Shown: positions 25,684 to 34,734, counted from the first letter of the stretch. The stretch: 64,000 nucleotides of DNA from an uncultured Prevotellaceae bacterium (GCA_937916085.1 CALGGO010000034.1:52559-116558), one strand, 5' to 3'. Numbers and translations are program-made. The notes: generated by a model from the sequence alone, not told the origin.

Positions 25684-26187
25684 ATGAGTAGATTTATTTC
25701 AAGAATCGCTGTAATGCTTGTCGCTGCTGTGGCGGTGACAAGCGTCTCGTGCGACAAAGCAGGGAATTATGCCAAGCGTGCTCTTGACAATTATGAGAGA
25801 GACGTGGTGAACCCCGATAACGACAATTATGCTCCTGATGCAGAGAAAAAGCCTCAAGAGTTTTATAGGCAACTGCTGGAGCAATTTTGCCGGAAATATT
25901 ACCATGACTGCTTTAATCGCGACTACTTCGACGATAGTCTGATTGTGGACAACATGTATGTGCATGAAGAGAATCGCGAAGGCGACCGTGTGGTGAGTTA
26001 CGACATGGTAGTTGTGGGTCGTCACTCGTATGAGGGCAATATCAGGCATAACGATGACTCCTTTAAAGCCTATGTATTTGATAAGGGTGGAAATACCTAT
26101 GAGGTGCATTTCGAAGTGAACAAGCATTACTTGATAGGTGACGACGAGGCGATTACGGCCACACGCACCATAACTTTCTACGATTAG
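25684..26187 (+). CDS. Small lipoprotein, paralogue of the gene at 24529
   Basis: The ATG at 25684 is chosen over the TTG six bases upstream. A signal with a lipobox-like VTSVSC ends near residue 25, giving an outer-envelope lipoprotein. The mature domain (FYRQLLEQFCRKYYHDCF, VVGRHSYEG, DDSFKAYV and a terminal TRTITFYD) is homologous to the secreted protein at 24529. One copy is lipidated and one not, so they may act as an anchored and a soluble form. Function unknown. Confidence 0.7.
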   Translation: MSRFISRIAVMLVAAVAVTSVSCDKAGNYAKRALDNYERDVVNPDNDNYAPDAEKKPQEFYRQLLEQFCRKYYHDCFNRDYFDDSLIVDNMYVHEENREGDRVVSYDMVVVGRHSYEGNIRHNDDSFKAYVFDKGGNTYEVHFEVNKHYLIGDDEAITATRTITFYD

Positions 26188-26305
26188 GTTAACAACCCAC
26201 GCTGTGGCCCTATCGTTTGCCTGAAAGGGCTTCACAATAGTAACCACTCACGATATATATATTAGCAAAAACAAACTATTTTATTCACTCTAATATTTTT
26301 TGATT

Positions 26306-26818
26306 ATGAAAAAGTTTTTATTTATGACTATTTTTGCTACAGCAATGATTGCTTTTGTAGCGTGCTCCCCAAAATCTGACAGCAGCACCTCTGGCAGTTC
26401 AAGTGCCAGTATTAAGAACTCGGGCGAGACCATTGACGAGATGAACAGCGGAAGCACTACCGCCAACGACCCAGGTACCACCATTGAGAATTCGGGTGCA
26501 GCCATTGACGAATCTAAAGCTACTGCCCAAAAACCGGGCATCACTGGTGACCCAGAGAAAGACGCTGAAGCTATGTGCCAGTATCTTTATAATGAAGCAA
26601 AAAAGGTGAAAACTACCGAAGAAGCAAAGAAGTGGACAGAACTTGAGCATGAATTGGCTTCAAATTTGGAAAAGGCATATCGTAACGACCCTGAAAAATG
26701 GAAGATTGCTGATGACATTCAAGAGAAATATGATCGTGGAGTCGTAAGGCAGGAAGTTGAACGAGTATTAAACTTAATAGGAGAAACGCTTGATATGTCA
26801 TCTAAAATAGTAGAATAG
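26306..26818 (+). CDS. Lipoprotein with low-complexity linker and helical C-terminus
   Basis: 170 residues; ATG at 26306. Lipobox FVAC at about residue 21. A Ser/Gly/Thr-rich linker contains three loose repeats of the type NSGETIDEMNSG / NSGAAIDESKAT. A charged alpha-helical region with KTTEEAKKWTELEHELASNL follows. No family is recognised. The linker suggests a domain held away from the membrane. Confidence 0.65.
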   Translation: MKKFLFMTIFATAMIAFVACSPKSDSSTSGSSSASIKNSGETIDEMNSGSTTANDPGTTIENSGAAIDESKATAQKPGITGDPEKDAEAMCQYLYNEAKKVKTTEEAKKWTELEHELASNLEKAYRNDPEKWKIADDIQEKYDRGVVRQEVERVLNLIGETLDMSSKIVE

Positions 26819-26853
26819 AAGTAACTCCCCCGTAAAACATATTTTATTGGAAT

Positions 26854-27309
26854 ATGGGCTATATTCAGAGACATTTGATGACTGGAGAAAAAGTCATCTA
26901 TGAAGCCAAGCAGCATGGCATCATTTATACTGGGCCGTGCCTTGTCGCATTACTTGCTTTTGGGGCTATGCTTCTGCCAATTGATCCAGTGGCGGTAGTA
27001 TGCATTTGCGCTATTATCCTTATCTTCGCTTTTGGCTGGGCGGTATCGATTTATGGTGGTCGCCAATATGTTGTCACATCCCATCGACTGATTTTCAAGC
27101 GTGGAATTATTAACAGGAAGTCACATGAGCTATTGCTGCGCAAGTGTGAGGGTGTCCAGGTTGACCAGTCTATACTCGGACGCATCCTTGACTTTGGCAC
27201 CGTGAATGTGACAACTGGTGAAGTGGAAAATAAATACAAGTACATCAGCCACCCCATGACTTTCACTACCAAGATTCATGAACAAATAGCAAATATAAAA
27301 ACTGATTAA
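26854..27309 (+). CDS. bPH2 (bacterial pleckstrin-homology-like) membrane protein
   Basis: 151 residues. Two membrane segments (about 27-41 and 45-66) are followed by YVVTSHRLIFKRGIINRKSHELLL and ILGRILDFGTVNVTTGE. These are the conserved parts of the bPH_2 (DUF304) domain, which follows two TM helices in YdbS-type proteins. The PH-like domain faces the cytoplasm. Members are widespread, with poorly known membrane-linked roles, and often occur near TPM, LemA or zinc-ribbon proteins, all present in this window. Confidence 0.8.
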   Translation: MGYIQRHLMTGEKVIYEAKQHGIIYTGPCLVALLAFGAMLLPIDPVAVVCICAIILIFAFGWAVSIYGGRQYVVTSHRLIFKRGIINRKSHELLLRKCEGVQVDQSILGRILDFGTVNVTTGEVENKYKYISHPMTFTTKIHEQIANIKTD

Positions 27310-27417
27310 TAGCAACTTTTGCAATTGTAATCAACAGACCAAGGAAAGGGTAAAATGGGTTCGCCTTTTCTGCGGCTCAAAAAAGAATTCATAGAACCCA
27401 CCTAAAGCAAATTGAAT

Positions 27418-27837
27418 ATGAAAAAAGACAGATTTTTACTCTCGTTTTTGATTTTGGTTATCGGATGCCTAAATTTCAACTCAGCAGCGCTTACCTACGA
27501 AGAAGCCGCCAAAAACGCTGCAAGTCGCCTTACTCAAAAAGCAATGAATGCAGTTTCTCCCCTTAGTGGCAAAGATGGATGGTATAGAATTGACCCTTCA
27601 TCCATAAGAGTTAACGGCAGTAATATGAGATGTGAAGCAACTATAGGGTGGACCGAATGGAATATATGGGACGGATATAGATATTGTCAAGCCTGGGGTA
27701 CTATTTATGTTAACACTGTGACAGGTGAAGAACTTTTCGATGTCTCATCAATTAATAATGACCTCGAAAAAGCTGTAAATTCTCTTCAAAGGATGAATGC
27801 GTTAATGAAACTTGGTTATGAACACCTAAATGATTGA
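27418..27837 (+). CDS. Small secreted protein of unknown function
   Basis: 139 residues from the ATG at 27418. Signal peptide FLLSFLILVIGCLNFNSA; the Cys lies inside the hydrophobic core, so a lipid anchor is uncertain. The mature part starts LTYEEAAKNAASRLTQKAM, then an aromatic region (WTEWNIWDGYRYCQAWG). No recognised family. It is preceded by a 108-bp spacer without notable structure. Confidence 0.6.
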   Translation: MKKDRFLLSFLILVIGCLNFNSAALTYEEAAKNAASRLTQKAMNAVSPLSGKDGWYRIDPSSIRVNGSNMRCEATIGWTEWNIWDGYRYCQAWGTIYVNTVTGEELFDVSSINNDLEKAVNSLQRMNALMKLGYEHLND

Positions 27838-27980
27838 TTGTAGGGTGAGCTAAGATTATTGATCCAAGTGTCAAAATATCTTTTTTTGATGGTACTCTTT
27901 GACTCTCACATTGGGGGGATTTAGGTATTTACATTAATCCCCCCAAAAATTCTCATCTAACCAAAATTCTTTCATTTGCT

Positions 27981-28526
27981 ATGCGACAAATACTTGTTTT
28001 TCTATGCCTTTTAGGACTCGTCACCTCTTGCCAACACAAGAAGTATGATCCCGCAACCTATACAGTTGAACCCAAAGTTGGACACGAATCAGGACTGCGT
28101 GAAGAGTGTCTCACATTCTTGAACTATTGTGACCAGAACAAAACTGCCGACATCAAGACCTTTGCCCGCGACTGGCTCAGGACATGGGAAGGATGGGAGA
28201 CAGAGGGAGTAAAAGATTTCATCGATGTAAAGTCCTGTCACATCAGTACAGAGGGCAGATACAACGTGAAATCTATACACATTTCTGTTTACACCGATAG
28301 TGTTCCTCCTGTCTTTAAAGCTGAACGCAACTTCTTCAGCACAGAATATGAAGATTTGGTTAATACCATTCGCGCCGAATTTGGTGAACCCGATGAAGAG
28401 AAAGAAGGTCGAGATGGAATCATTTACAAGTGGCATATAAATGACTATAAAACCATTTTGACAATCCCCACTCATCTTGCATGCAGTTTTCAAATTGAAT
28501 ATCGTATAACAAACTCAGAAAAATGA
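27981..28526 (+). CDS. Lipoprotein of unknown function
   Basis: 181 residues. Signal FLCLLGLVTSC with a good lipobox (Cys17). The mature protein is mixed alpha/beta, with ECLTFLNYCDQNKTADIKTF and an FGEPDEE turn, and no recognised domain. It is 8 bp before the next gene, so probably cotranscribed with the two membrane proteins that follow. Confidence 0.65.
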   Translation: MRQILVFLCLLGLVTSCQHKKYDPATYTVEPKVGHESGLREECLTFLNYCDQNKTADIKTFARDWLRTWEGWETEGVKDFIDVKSCHISTEGRYNVKSIHISVYTDSVPPVFKAERNFFSTEYEDLVNTIRAEFGEPDEEKEGRDGIIYKWHINDYKTILTIPTHLACSFQIEYRITNSEK

Positions 28527-28533
28527 CACAATT

Positions 28534-29025
28534 ATGAAAGACGAAGCTTTTGACGGCATTCAACATGCCGAAGAGATTTTTTTTAGATCAAAATTCAGTG
28601 AAGAGGAAACCAAAAACATTATCAAAAACAAAATCGCCAATCCTTACGGTTATTATGATAATAGTTTTAATAGCAACATGTTGATTTTTTCAAAGAAACG
28701 TCTGTTCTTAATAGAATATAATCTGCATTGCGATATTCAGGTCACTGACGACAGATATAGGTTAAAGATTTATTACTCCAGATCGAGTATTAGTTGGCTT
28801 TATTACCTATCAATATTTCTTTTTGTGTTATTTATAGGTTGCTCAAAAATCTTGGCAAAGGGAGATGACACAGTAAACATGATCATTTTCTTTGGTTTAC
28901 TATTGTTTATCGGGCTCGCCATTTATCGTTTTTTTGATGCGAACCCATCGGAGGAACTACGTGATGCCTGCAGGAATATCAAAAAAGAATTAGAAGCAGC
29001 AGTGAAACTAGAACTCGAACCATAA
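28534..29025 (+). CDS. Two-TM membrane protein of unknown function
   Basis: 163 residues. A soluble N-terminal part (about 1-85) has a beta-rich stretch NMLIFSKKRLFLIEYN that loosely resembles a PH-like strand pattern. Two membrane helices follow (about 90-107 and 115-132), then a charged C-terminus. No family is assigned. It is tightly spaced with its neighbours. Confidence 0.6.
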   Translation: MKDEAFDGIQHAEEIFFRSKFSEEETKNIIKNKIANPYGYYDNSFNSNMLIFSKKRLFLIEYNLHCDIQVTDDRYRLKIYYSRSSISWLYYLSIFLFVLFIGCSKILAKGDDTVNMIIFFGLLLFIGLAIYRFFDANPSEELRDACRNIKKELEAAVKLELEP

Positions 29026-29038
29026 AAATGAAATAATA

Positions 29039-29491
29039 ATGAAAACACTTGTAATTCTATTCATCGTTTCTGCCAATTTCTTATTTGTTGGTTTTAAATT
29101 CATACAAGGCATTTATGAAGAAGTCAATGACAGATTGTCAATGCAACGAAGCGAGAAAGAGAAAATCACTCAACGACAAAAAGTCTATATTGCAGCAGGT
29201 GTCGCTTTTGCAATTATTGGAGCTGTGCTTTACTATTTTGTATGTGCATCAACAATTAAGGACATAGCTGCCGTAAAGCACCCGGTAGAAGAACCTATAC
29301 CTTATGGTATAAGTGCGATTATAACCTCTATCATCTTTGCCGGCGGTCTCTTTAACGTCATGAACTCCTTTGAGTTAGAAGGTGATTGTTTTTATGACAA
29401 TAAAAACAGAATCATCAGCATTGGTTTTATAGTATTAGCCGTTTTGCTCGTGGTGTATCTCGTGCTAAAAGGTGCTATGGTATTGCCTTGA
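29039..29491 (+). CDS. Multi-TM membrane protein of unknown function
   Basis: 150 residues with about four hydrophobic segments (2-20, 49-70, 88-108 and 127-148). It starts 13 bp after the preceding gene and is followed by a strong bidirectional terminator, so it closes this run of small envelope genes. No family recognised. Confidence 0.6.
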   Translation: MKTLVILFIVSANFLFVGFKFIQGIYEEVNDRLSMQRSEKEKITQRQKVYIAAGVAFAIIGAVLYYFVCASTIKDIAAVKHPVEEPIPYGISAIITSIIFAGGLFNVMNSFELEGDCFYDNKNRIISIGFIVLAVLLVVYLVLKGAMVLP

Positions 29492-29509
29492 TTTGCAACC
29501 TTTATGCAA

Positions 29510-29550
29510 AAAATGAGACACTTGGGCTTTGATCCCAAGTGTCTCATTTT
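29510..29550. terminator. Bidirectional terminator
   Basis: A perfect 17-bp stem (AAAATGAGACACTTGGG with its complement, 7-nt loop) with A-rich and T-rich flanks, between convergent genes ending at 29491 and 29642. Confidence 0.85.
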
Positions 29551-29641
29551 TTGTGTAAAATCAGAACAATCAGATAATTCAGTTGTTTGTATTTTAGAGG
29601 AAGTTTTTACAAGCTCTCTTTTCTGACCTGTCATTACAAGC

Positions 29642-31066
29642 TTAGAACTTGAAATCAACACCTGCGCCAAAGACTTTGTTGGTGCGACTATACACGTCGG
29701 TGCCGGTAATCGCTGGCGCAATGCCGTTGTAGCCACCATAGGCGGCTGTCATCTCTTTCTTGTAGTCGCTGTAGGTGGTCCAGAAGTAGCCCAGGTTCAC
29801 CTTCACATTTTTTGAGACGTTGATGGCGCCACCCAGACCTATGGAGTAGCTGTCGCACGAGAACGAGGTGTTGCTCTGGTACTTGTCGCTCAGACCGTAG
29901 TCGGTGCGCTGGAAGCCCGCACTCACGGTGAAGGTCTTGTTGATGTCCCACTCCACTCCGGCGAGAATCTCGTGGGTGCCGTGAGTGAGCTCCTTGTTCT
30001 TGCCGCCTGCCATGTCGGCGTGACGGTCGTCATAGTAGTGATACTCCACGGTGCCGCGCAGCTTGCGGGGGATAAACTCATAGCCCACAGCGGCATAGAG
30101 CACGCTAGGGATGTCGCTTGGGGTGTTCACGCCGTGCTTATAGGGCTCGATGGCACTTTTATATTGCTCCGGCCGTGCTATGGGTTCTTCCTTGGCATCG
30201 TTTTCAATGTTCAGGTTGGTCTTAAACTCATATTTTGCTGCCACGGTGAGGCCTTTCCACTTGAAGTTGACACCCAGGATTGGAGTGATGCCCCATCCTG
30301 TTTGGTCGCAATTAAGCGCGATGTGTGCGATACCATTCTCGCCAGCCATGTCCACGAGCTGCTGGTTGACCGTAGCCGCACCTATGGCTTGAAGCTTGGC
30401 GGCCAGGTCCTGATGGGCTGTAGCCTTGACATAGCCTTTATAATTACCACTAAAATAGTTGGCACGAAATCCGGCATATCCCGAGAAGTGCTTGTTAAAC
30501 TTATAGGAGAAACCAAGTTGACCACCAAAGATGTATTGCTTGCCACGCATATAGCCATCAATGTCATATTGGTCGGGACCTATGGTACCGATAGATGATA
30601 ATCCCATATAAGTGCCTGCCATCACTGCCACGTCAAAGAGTGGCAGACCATCGTCGAAAGTTGCCTTGCCGCCACCACCCACTACGCCAATAAATCCTGA
30701 AACTGCCCATTTTGGAGTCTTGTAAACAGCGTAGGCCGAGGGAAGAATAGGAGCTGCAGCGTTGCCTTTATATTTTTTATTAAAGGTATCGTTAGGGAAC
30801 AATCCCATTCCGGCAGGAGTCATCACTGTAGCATCAATGTTGCGGGTTTGATAAGCGCTCTGGATATTGAGCGATAGTGCCCAACCGTTATGGTCCATGA
30901 AAGCGATACCTGCGGGGTTGGTGTAAACGGCATCGATTTCGTGACTTGCTCCACGCGCCATCATGCGCTGGAAAGCGATGTGTTGATTGGTATTATGCAG
31001 CAAGCCGCCAGCCTGGGCGCTCACCGCCGCTGCCAGTAACGACAGCACGAAAAAAATTTTCTTCAT
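29642..31066 (-). CDS. OmpP1/FadL/TodX-family outer membrane protein
   Basis: 474 residues with a signal peptide ending in SAQA. The N-terminal region of the mature protein contains AVYTNPAGIAF, the conserved NPAG motif of FadL-type hydrophobic-compound channels. Alternating beta strands run to a C-terminal aromatic residue (VDFKF), as in beta-barrels. It should sit in the outer membrane and pass fatty acids or other hydrophobic molecules. It is transcribed alone, convergent with the small-gene run. Confidence 0.8.
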   Translation of the reverse strand: MKKIFFVLSLLAAAVSAQAGGLLHNTNQHIAFQRMMARGASHEIDAVYTNPAGIAFMDHNGWALSLNIQSAYQTRNIDATVMTPAGMGLFPNDTFNKKYKGNAAAPILPSAYAVYKTPKWAVSGFIGVVGGGGKATFDDGLPLFDVAVMAGTYMGLSSIGTIGPDQYDIDGYMRGKQYIFGGQLGFSYKFNKHFSGYAGFRANYFSGNYKGYVKATAHQDLAAKLQAIGAATVNQQLVDMAGENGIAHIALNCDQTGWGITPILGVNFKWKGLTVAAKYEFKTNLNIENDAKEEPIARPEQYKSAIEPYKHGVNTPSDIPSVLYAAVGYEFIPRKLRGTVEYHYYDDRHADMAGGKNKELTHGTHEILAGVEWDINKTFTVSAGFQRTDYGLSDKYQSNTSFSCDSYSIGLGGAINVSKNVKVNLGYFWTTYSDYKKEMTAAYGGYNGIAPAITGTDVYSRTNKVFGAGVDFKF

Positions 31067-31415
31067 ATTACCCTTTATTTTAAGTTTAATTACCTATTTT
31101 TTGAATTCTTTGCAAATGTAGGTAATATATTTTAAGCGCATTGTGCTACCGCTAAGAAATGCGCCTTTTTTAACCCCCAATGCAACAATATTACCCTTTT
31201 TAACAAAAACAACATTCTAGAAAACTGCTAAGCTATTGGTCGTTATGGTAAAAGACAAGAGGCTACAACTTAGCAAAATGAGGTGCTTATTGATGACTTA
31301 TTTGATAAAGTAAGGTGATTTATCACACTTTTTGCCCCAAAATTTGTGCATATTTCAAGAAAAAGCACTACTTTTACAAAAAAATATTTAATCACTATTT
31401 TAATACATTAAAATC
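31067..31415. promoter_or_regulatory. Divergent intergenic region with two candidate promoters
   Basis: 349 bp without a gene. For the porin (minus), TACATTTG at 31113-31120 fits the -7 box. For LemA (plus), TTG at 31344-31346 and TACTTTTA at 31369-31376 (22-bp spacing, last base off consensus) are plausible. No repeats or strong hairpins are seen. Confidence 0.45.
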
Positions 31416-32189
31416 ATGGATCAGAACACTAACAACAATCCCATGCCACAACCTGCAAACATGGGAGCAAACAATCAAACTCCAGTGAACAACCTCTCTT
31501 TGGGTGGCGCTGCTAAGGGCTGCTTCGGACTCAGCAAGGGTCTCGTTATTTTAATCGCACTTGCGGTTATTCTTTGCGGATATGGTTGCAGCAAGCGCAA
31601 CAGTTTTGTAACTCAAGAAAAAGAAGTTGACGCCGCATGGTCGAAGGTTGAGGCCGACTATCAACGCCGCAGCGACCTTTATACCACTATTGCTGCCAAC
31701 GTGAAGAAATATGACAAGCACGAGAAAGAGACCTACCAGGGTGTTACCAACGCACGTGCCGGCGTGAGAAACAACGAGCAGCAAGACCAGGCATTGCAGC
31801 AGATGCAGGCCCTCTCTGATTCGGCTCAGGCACTCAAGAGTGTGAAAGTTGACCCCAACGATGAGCAGTCTATCCAGAACTATCTCAACTCTCAGAAGAA
31901 GCTGAAAGAGCAACTCAATCTTGCCATCAATGTCGTTCACGAGGCATATCCCGACCTGAAGGCCGAAGACCTGCACAAAGATTTCCAGGCACAGATGGAA
32001 GGCACCGAGAATCGCATCAACACTTCTCGAAAGGATTACATTGAGAAAGTTAAAGAATACAACACCAACATCGACCTGTTCCCAGGCAATCTCGTTGCCG
32101 GCATCTTCGGTTTCAAGGCTAAACCACAGTTCAAGGCCGAGGAAGGCACCGACAAAGTGCCTAACGTGGAAAACATGCTTGAGGACTAA
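31416..32189 (+). CDS. LemA-family membrane protein
   Basis: 257 residues. An Asn/Gln/Pro-rich N-terminal tail (about 1-30), then SLGGAAKGCFGLSKG and a membrane segment (about 45-62). The LemA helical domain follows (VDAAWSKVEADYQRRSDLY, then NLAINVVHEAYPDLKAE near 185). LemA proteins have a four-helix extracytoplasmic domain of unknown function and commonly neighbour TPM proteins, as here. The Gln/Asn-rich leader before the helix is longer than usual. Confidence 0.85.
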   Translation: MDQNTNNNPMPQPANMGANNQTPVNNLSLGGAAKGCFGLSKGLVILIALAVILCGYGCSKRNSFVTQEKEVDAAWSKVEADYQRRSDLYTTIAANVKKYDKHEKETYQGVTNARAGVRNNEQQDQALQQMQALSDSAQALKSVKVDPNDEQSIQNYLNSQKKLKEQLNLAINVVHEAYPDLKAEDLHKDFQAQMEGTENRINTSRKDYIEKVKEYNTNIDLFPGNLVAGIFGFKAKPQFKAEEGTDKVPNVENMLED

Positions 32190-32354
32190 ATAATCAAGCA
32201 ATAAGCAATAAGCAATAAGTGTAAAGTGTTAAGTGTAAAGTGTAAAGTGTTAAGCCCAAATACTCTTAACTCTATGCACTTAACACTTATCAACCTATCT
32301 CCACTTAACTCTCCACTCTTAACTCTCTCCTCTCCCCACTTAACTAACAAAACT
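32190..32354. repeat. Simple-repeat spacer
   Basis: AGCAATAAGCAATAAG, then AAGTGTTAAGTGTAAAG, then CTTAACTCTCCACTCTTAACTC words fill the spacer. The frame continues upstream of the next gene through this sequence, but it is not credible coding. Confidence 0.6.
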
Positions 32355-32792
32355 ATGCAACTCGACAACTTTATCAGTAAAGCTGACCAGGGACGTGTGG
32401 TGGCGGCCATTGGCGAGGCCGAGAAGATGACCTCGGGCGAAATCAGGGTACACCTCACTCCCGAGTGCAGCGACGACGTGATGCGCGATGCCATCAGCGC
32501 CTTCAACCGCCTGGGGATGTACAAGACGCGCCACCGCAACGGCGTGCTAATCTTCGTGGCGTTTGAGAGCCGCAAGTTTGCCATCATTGGCGACAGCGGC
32601 ATCGACGAAGTGGTCTCACCAAGTTATTGGGACGAGGAGAAAGACATTCTTCTCTCCCACTTCAAGCAGGGTGACCCCGCCACCGGTCTGTGCGCCGTCA
32701 TAGCCCGCGTGGGCGCAAAGCTGAAAGCCTATTTCCCCAGTGATGACGACGACGTTAACGAACTTAGCAACGAGATTTCCTATGAAGAATAA
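32355..32792 (+). CDS. Cytoplasmic TPM-domain protein
   Basis: 145 residues from MQLDNFISK. The chain is one TPM domain: EKMTSGEIRVHLTP, LGMYKTRHRNGVLIFVAFES, FAIIGDSGID and DILLSHFKQGD are its characteristic blocks. It has no signal or anchor, unlike the two TPM proteins that follow, and corresponds to the short cytosolic TPM form found with LemA. TPM domains have been called phosphatases or photosystem-repair factors; activity here is unproven. The gene overlaps the next by 11 bp. Confidence 0.8.
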   Translation: MQLDNFISKADQGRVVAAIGEAEKMTSGEIRVHLTPECSDDVMRDAISAFNRLGMYKTRHRNGVLIFVAFESRKFAIIGDSGIDEVVSPSYWDEEKDILLSHFKQGDPATGLCAVIARVGAKLKAYFPSDDDDVNELSNEISYEE

Positions 32793-33657
32793 AACAATCA
32801 CACATTTCCTCGTAGCGGTATTGCTGCTCTTTGTGGCATTGCCAGCCCGTGGTGAGTCCACGTCGTCAACCCCGGAGCGTCAAAAAGAGGTAGAGAAGAA
32901 AATGCCGGCTGCCGCGATAGGCGACAACGGCACCGTGACTGCCGTCCCCGACAAGCCCACCGAGAAGAAGCTGCTGTGGGACTTGGCAGGAGTCATCGAC
33001 CCTGCCACAGCGCAGGAAATCGAGGACTCGCTGGAGTACTTCTCTCGCACCACAAGCAATCAAATCCTGGTGATGACGGTGACCTCGATAGGTGGAGCCG
33101 ACATATCGGAATATGCCACCCAGCTAGGGCGTGACTGGGGCGTGGGCCACGAAGGCGACAACAACGGCGTGGTGATTCTCATCAAGGTAAAGACCGAGAG
33201 TGAGGGAGGAAACGTATTTATCGCCACTGGCTACGGCGTAGAGGCAGTACTGCCCGACGTACTGTGCAAACGCATCATCGAGAAGGAGATGGTGCCGCAC
33301 TTCAAGGAAGACGACTACGCCGGCGGCATCAAGGACGCCCTTGCTGTAATCATGCCCGCCATGAAGGGCGAGTTCAACAAGGAGGAATACTTGGGCGATG
33401 ACGCAGGCGACGCTGTTCTCGGACTCATCGTGATGATTGCCATTATTTGCCTCATTGTGGTGGCAATGAAGAAAGGCGGCACAGGAACCGGCACCAACAC
33501 CCGCACCTACACCGGCGGACCCGTCATCTTCCCGGGAAGCTTCGGCAGTGGACGGTCCAGCGGTGGCAGCAGTTGGGGCGGTGGCAGCTCTAGCGGCGGC
33601 TGGGGCGGCTTCGGCGGCGGCAGCTTCGGCGGCGGCGGAGCAGGAGGTAGCTGGTAA
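32782..33657 (+). CDS. Membrane-anchored TPM-domain protein (YgcG-like)
   Basis: 291 residues from the ATG at 32782. Signal peptide (FLVAVLLLFVALPARG), a TPM domain (about 70-195, with SRTTSNQILVMTV, GRDWGVGHEGDNNGVVILI and MVPHFKEDDYAGG), a membrane helix (about 213-231), and a Gly/Ser-rich tail ending GGGGAGGSW. This is the classic YgcG architecture, with the TPM domain in the periplasm. It is translationally overlapped with the cytosolic TPM gene. Confidence 0.85.
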   Translation: MKNKTITHFLVAVLLLFVALPARGESTSSTPERQKEVEKKMPAAAIGDNGTVTAVPDKPTEKKLLWDLAGVIDPATAQEIEDSLEYFSRTTSNQILVMTVTSIGGADISEYATQLGRDWGVGHEGDNNGVVILIKVKTESEGGNVFIATGYGVEAVLPDVLCKRIIEKEMVPHFKEDDYAGGIKDALAVIMPAMKGEFNKEEYLGDDAGDAVLGLIVMIAIICLIVVAMKKGGTGTGTNTRTYTGGPVIFPGSFGSGRSSGGSSWGGGSSSGGWGGFGGGSFGGGGAGGSW

Positions 33658-33753
33658 TTTTATAGTTCATAGTTTTTTGTTTCGAGAAACTACTCTAGAT
33701 AATCTAGAAATTCTAGTTTATCTAAGACTTAACAATATACACTTATCTTTGAG
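33658..33753. repeat. CTAGA/TAGTTCATAG spacer words
   Basis: A short spacer containing TAGTTCATAG and CTAGATAATCTAGAAATTC words of the same families as other spacers here. Confidence 0.4.
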
Positions 33754-34620
33754 ATGAAGCTTTTTAAAATAGTATTAATTGCATTAGCCCTCATGGTCGG
33801 GGAAGTGAGCTTGGCTCAGGTGCCAGAGAGACCCGATAGCATGATGCCCGTCATCGACATGGCGGGTATCATTAAGAACGACTCGTTAGTAAATGCCCTC
33901 AATACCAAGCTCGACACGTTATCACGACGCACCACCAACCAGATTGTGGTGGTCACCGTCAACGACTTGGGCAAACTCGAAGCCAACCAGTTTGCCACCC
34001 AGCTCGGCAAGAAATGGGGCATCGGCGACAAAAAGTCTAACAACGGCCTGATAATTCTTGTGAAACCCAGGAACGACAAAGGAGGTGGCGCAGTGTTCAT
34101 CGAACCTGGTCCCAGGCTTGAAGGCGCTCTGCCCGATGTGAAATGCCGTTACATCATCGACTCTCTCATGGTGCCGCATTTCAAGGATGGCGACTATGCC
34201 AGTGGCATCGATGAGGCAGTCAACTACATCGAGCCTATCGTCATCGAAGAATATGAGCAAGCGCAAGCTGCCGCGAGCCAAAGCGGTAACAATGAAGGTA
34301 AGAGCAGCAACGGATGGTGGATCCTGGGTGGAATAGCCGCAGCGATTGGCGGACTCTCATTCCTGAGAAAGCGCAACAAGAAGAACCTGCCGCAGCAACC
34401 AGCCGGCGACAGCGACACCGAGACTGCCGCAATGGCAGCAACGGGTGCTGCCTCGGCAATGGCGGCAAGTCCTGAGCAAGAAGAGCCTGTTGAGGAAGAA
34501 GAGCAACAAGAGGAAGAAGACAATAACGATGACGACACTAAGCCCGACGAACCCGAGCCCTACAAGTACAAGTACGGCGGCGGCGACTTTGGCGGTGCCG
34601 GCGCTGGCGCAAAATTTTAA
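33754..34620 (+). CDS. Second membrane-anchored TPM-domain protein with acidic tail
   Basis: 288 residues. Signal peptide ending SLAQ, a TPM domain (about 35-165, with SRRTTNQIVVVTV, GKKWGIGDKKSNNGLIILV and MVPHFKDGDYASG), and a membrane segment (about 187-202: GWWILGGIAAAIGGLSFL). The cytoplasmic region is strongly acidic with a Glu-rich run and ends GGGDFGGAGAGAKF. A paralogue of the previous gene with a different tail, suggesting distinct partners for the two anchored TPM proteins. Confidence 0.85.
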   Translation: MKLFKIVLIALALMVGEVSLAQVPERPDSMMPVIDMAGIIKNDSLVNALNTKLDTLSRRTTNQIVVVTVNDLGKLEANQFATQLGKKWGIGDKKSNNGLIILVKPRNDKGGGAVFIEPGPRLEGALPDVKCRYIIDSLMVPHFKDGDYASGIDEAVNYIEPIVIEEYEQAQAAASQSGNNEGKSSNGWWILGGIAAAIGGLSFLRKRNKKNLPQQPAGDSDTETAAMAATGAASAMAASPEQEEPVEEEEQQEEEDNNDDDTKPDEPEPYKYKYGGGDFGGAGAGAKF

Positions 34621-34644
34621 TCCACTTCTTGCCCTCTCGTTTTC

Positions 34645-34709
34645 TCGTTCACTTGTCCTCTCGTTCACTTGTCCTCTCGTTCACTTGTCCTCTCGTTCAC
34701 TTGTCCTCT
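34645..34709. repeat. 16-bp tandem repeat
   Basis: Four near-exact copies of CTCGTTCACTTGTCCT follow the last TPM gene. The reverse complement resembles the GAACAAGAGGACAAG repeat at 59765-59930. Confidence 0.85.
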
Positions 34710-34734
34710 ATAATAATTTAGACATAATTGTATC

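Noticed and set aside
32226..32354. N-terminal extension of the cytosolic TPM protein
   Set aside because: The extension is translated simple repeat; the TPM domain begins right after the ATG at 32355.
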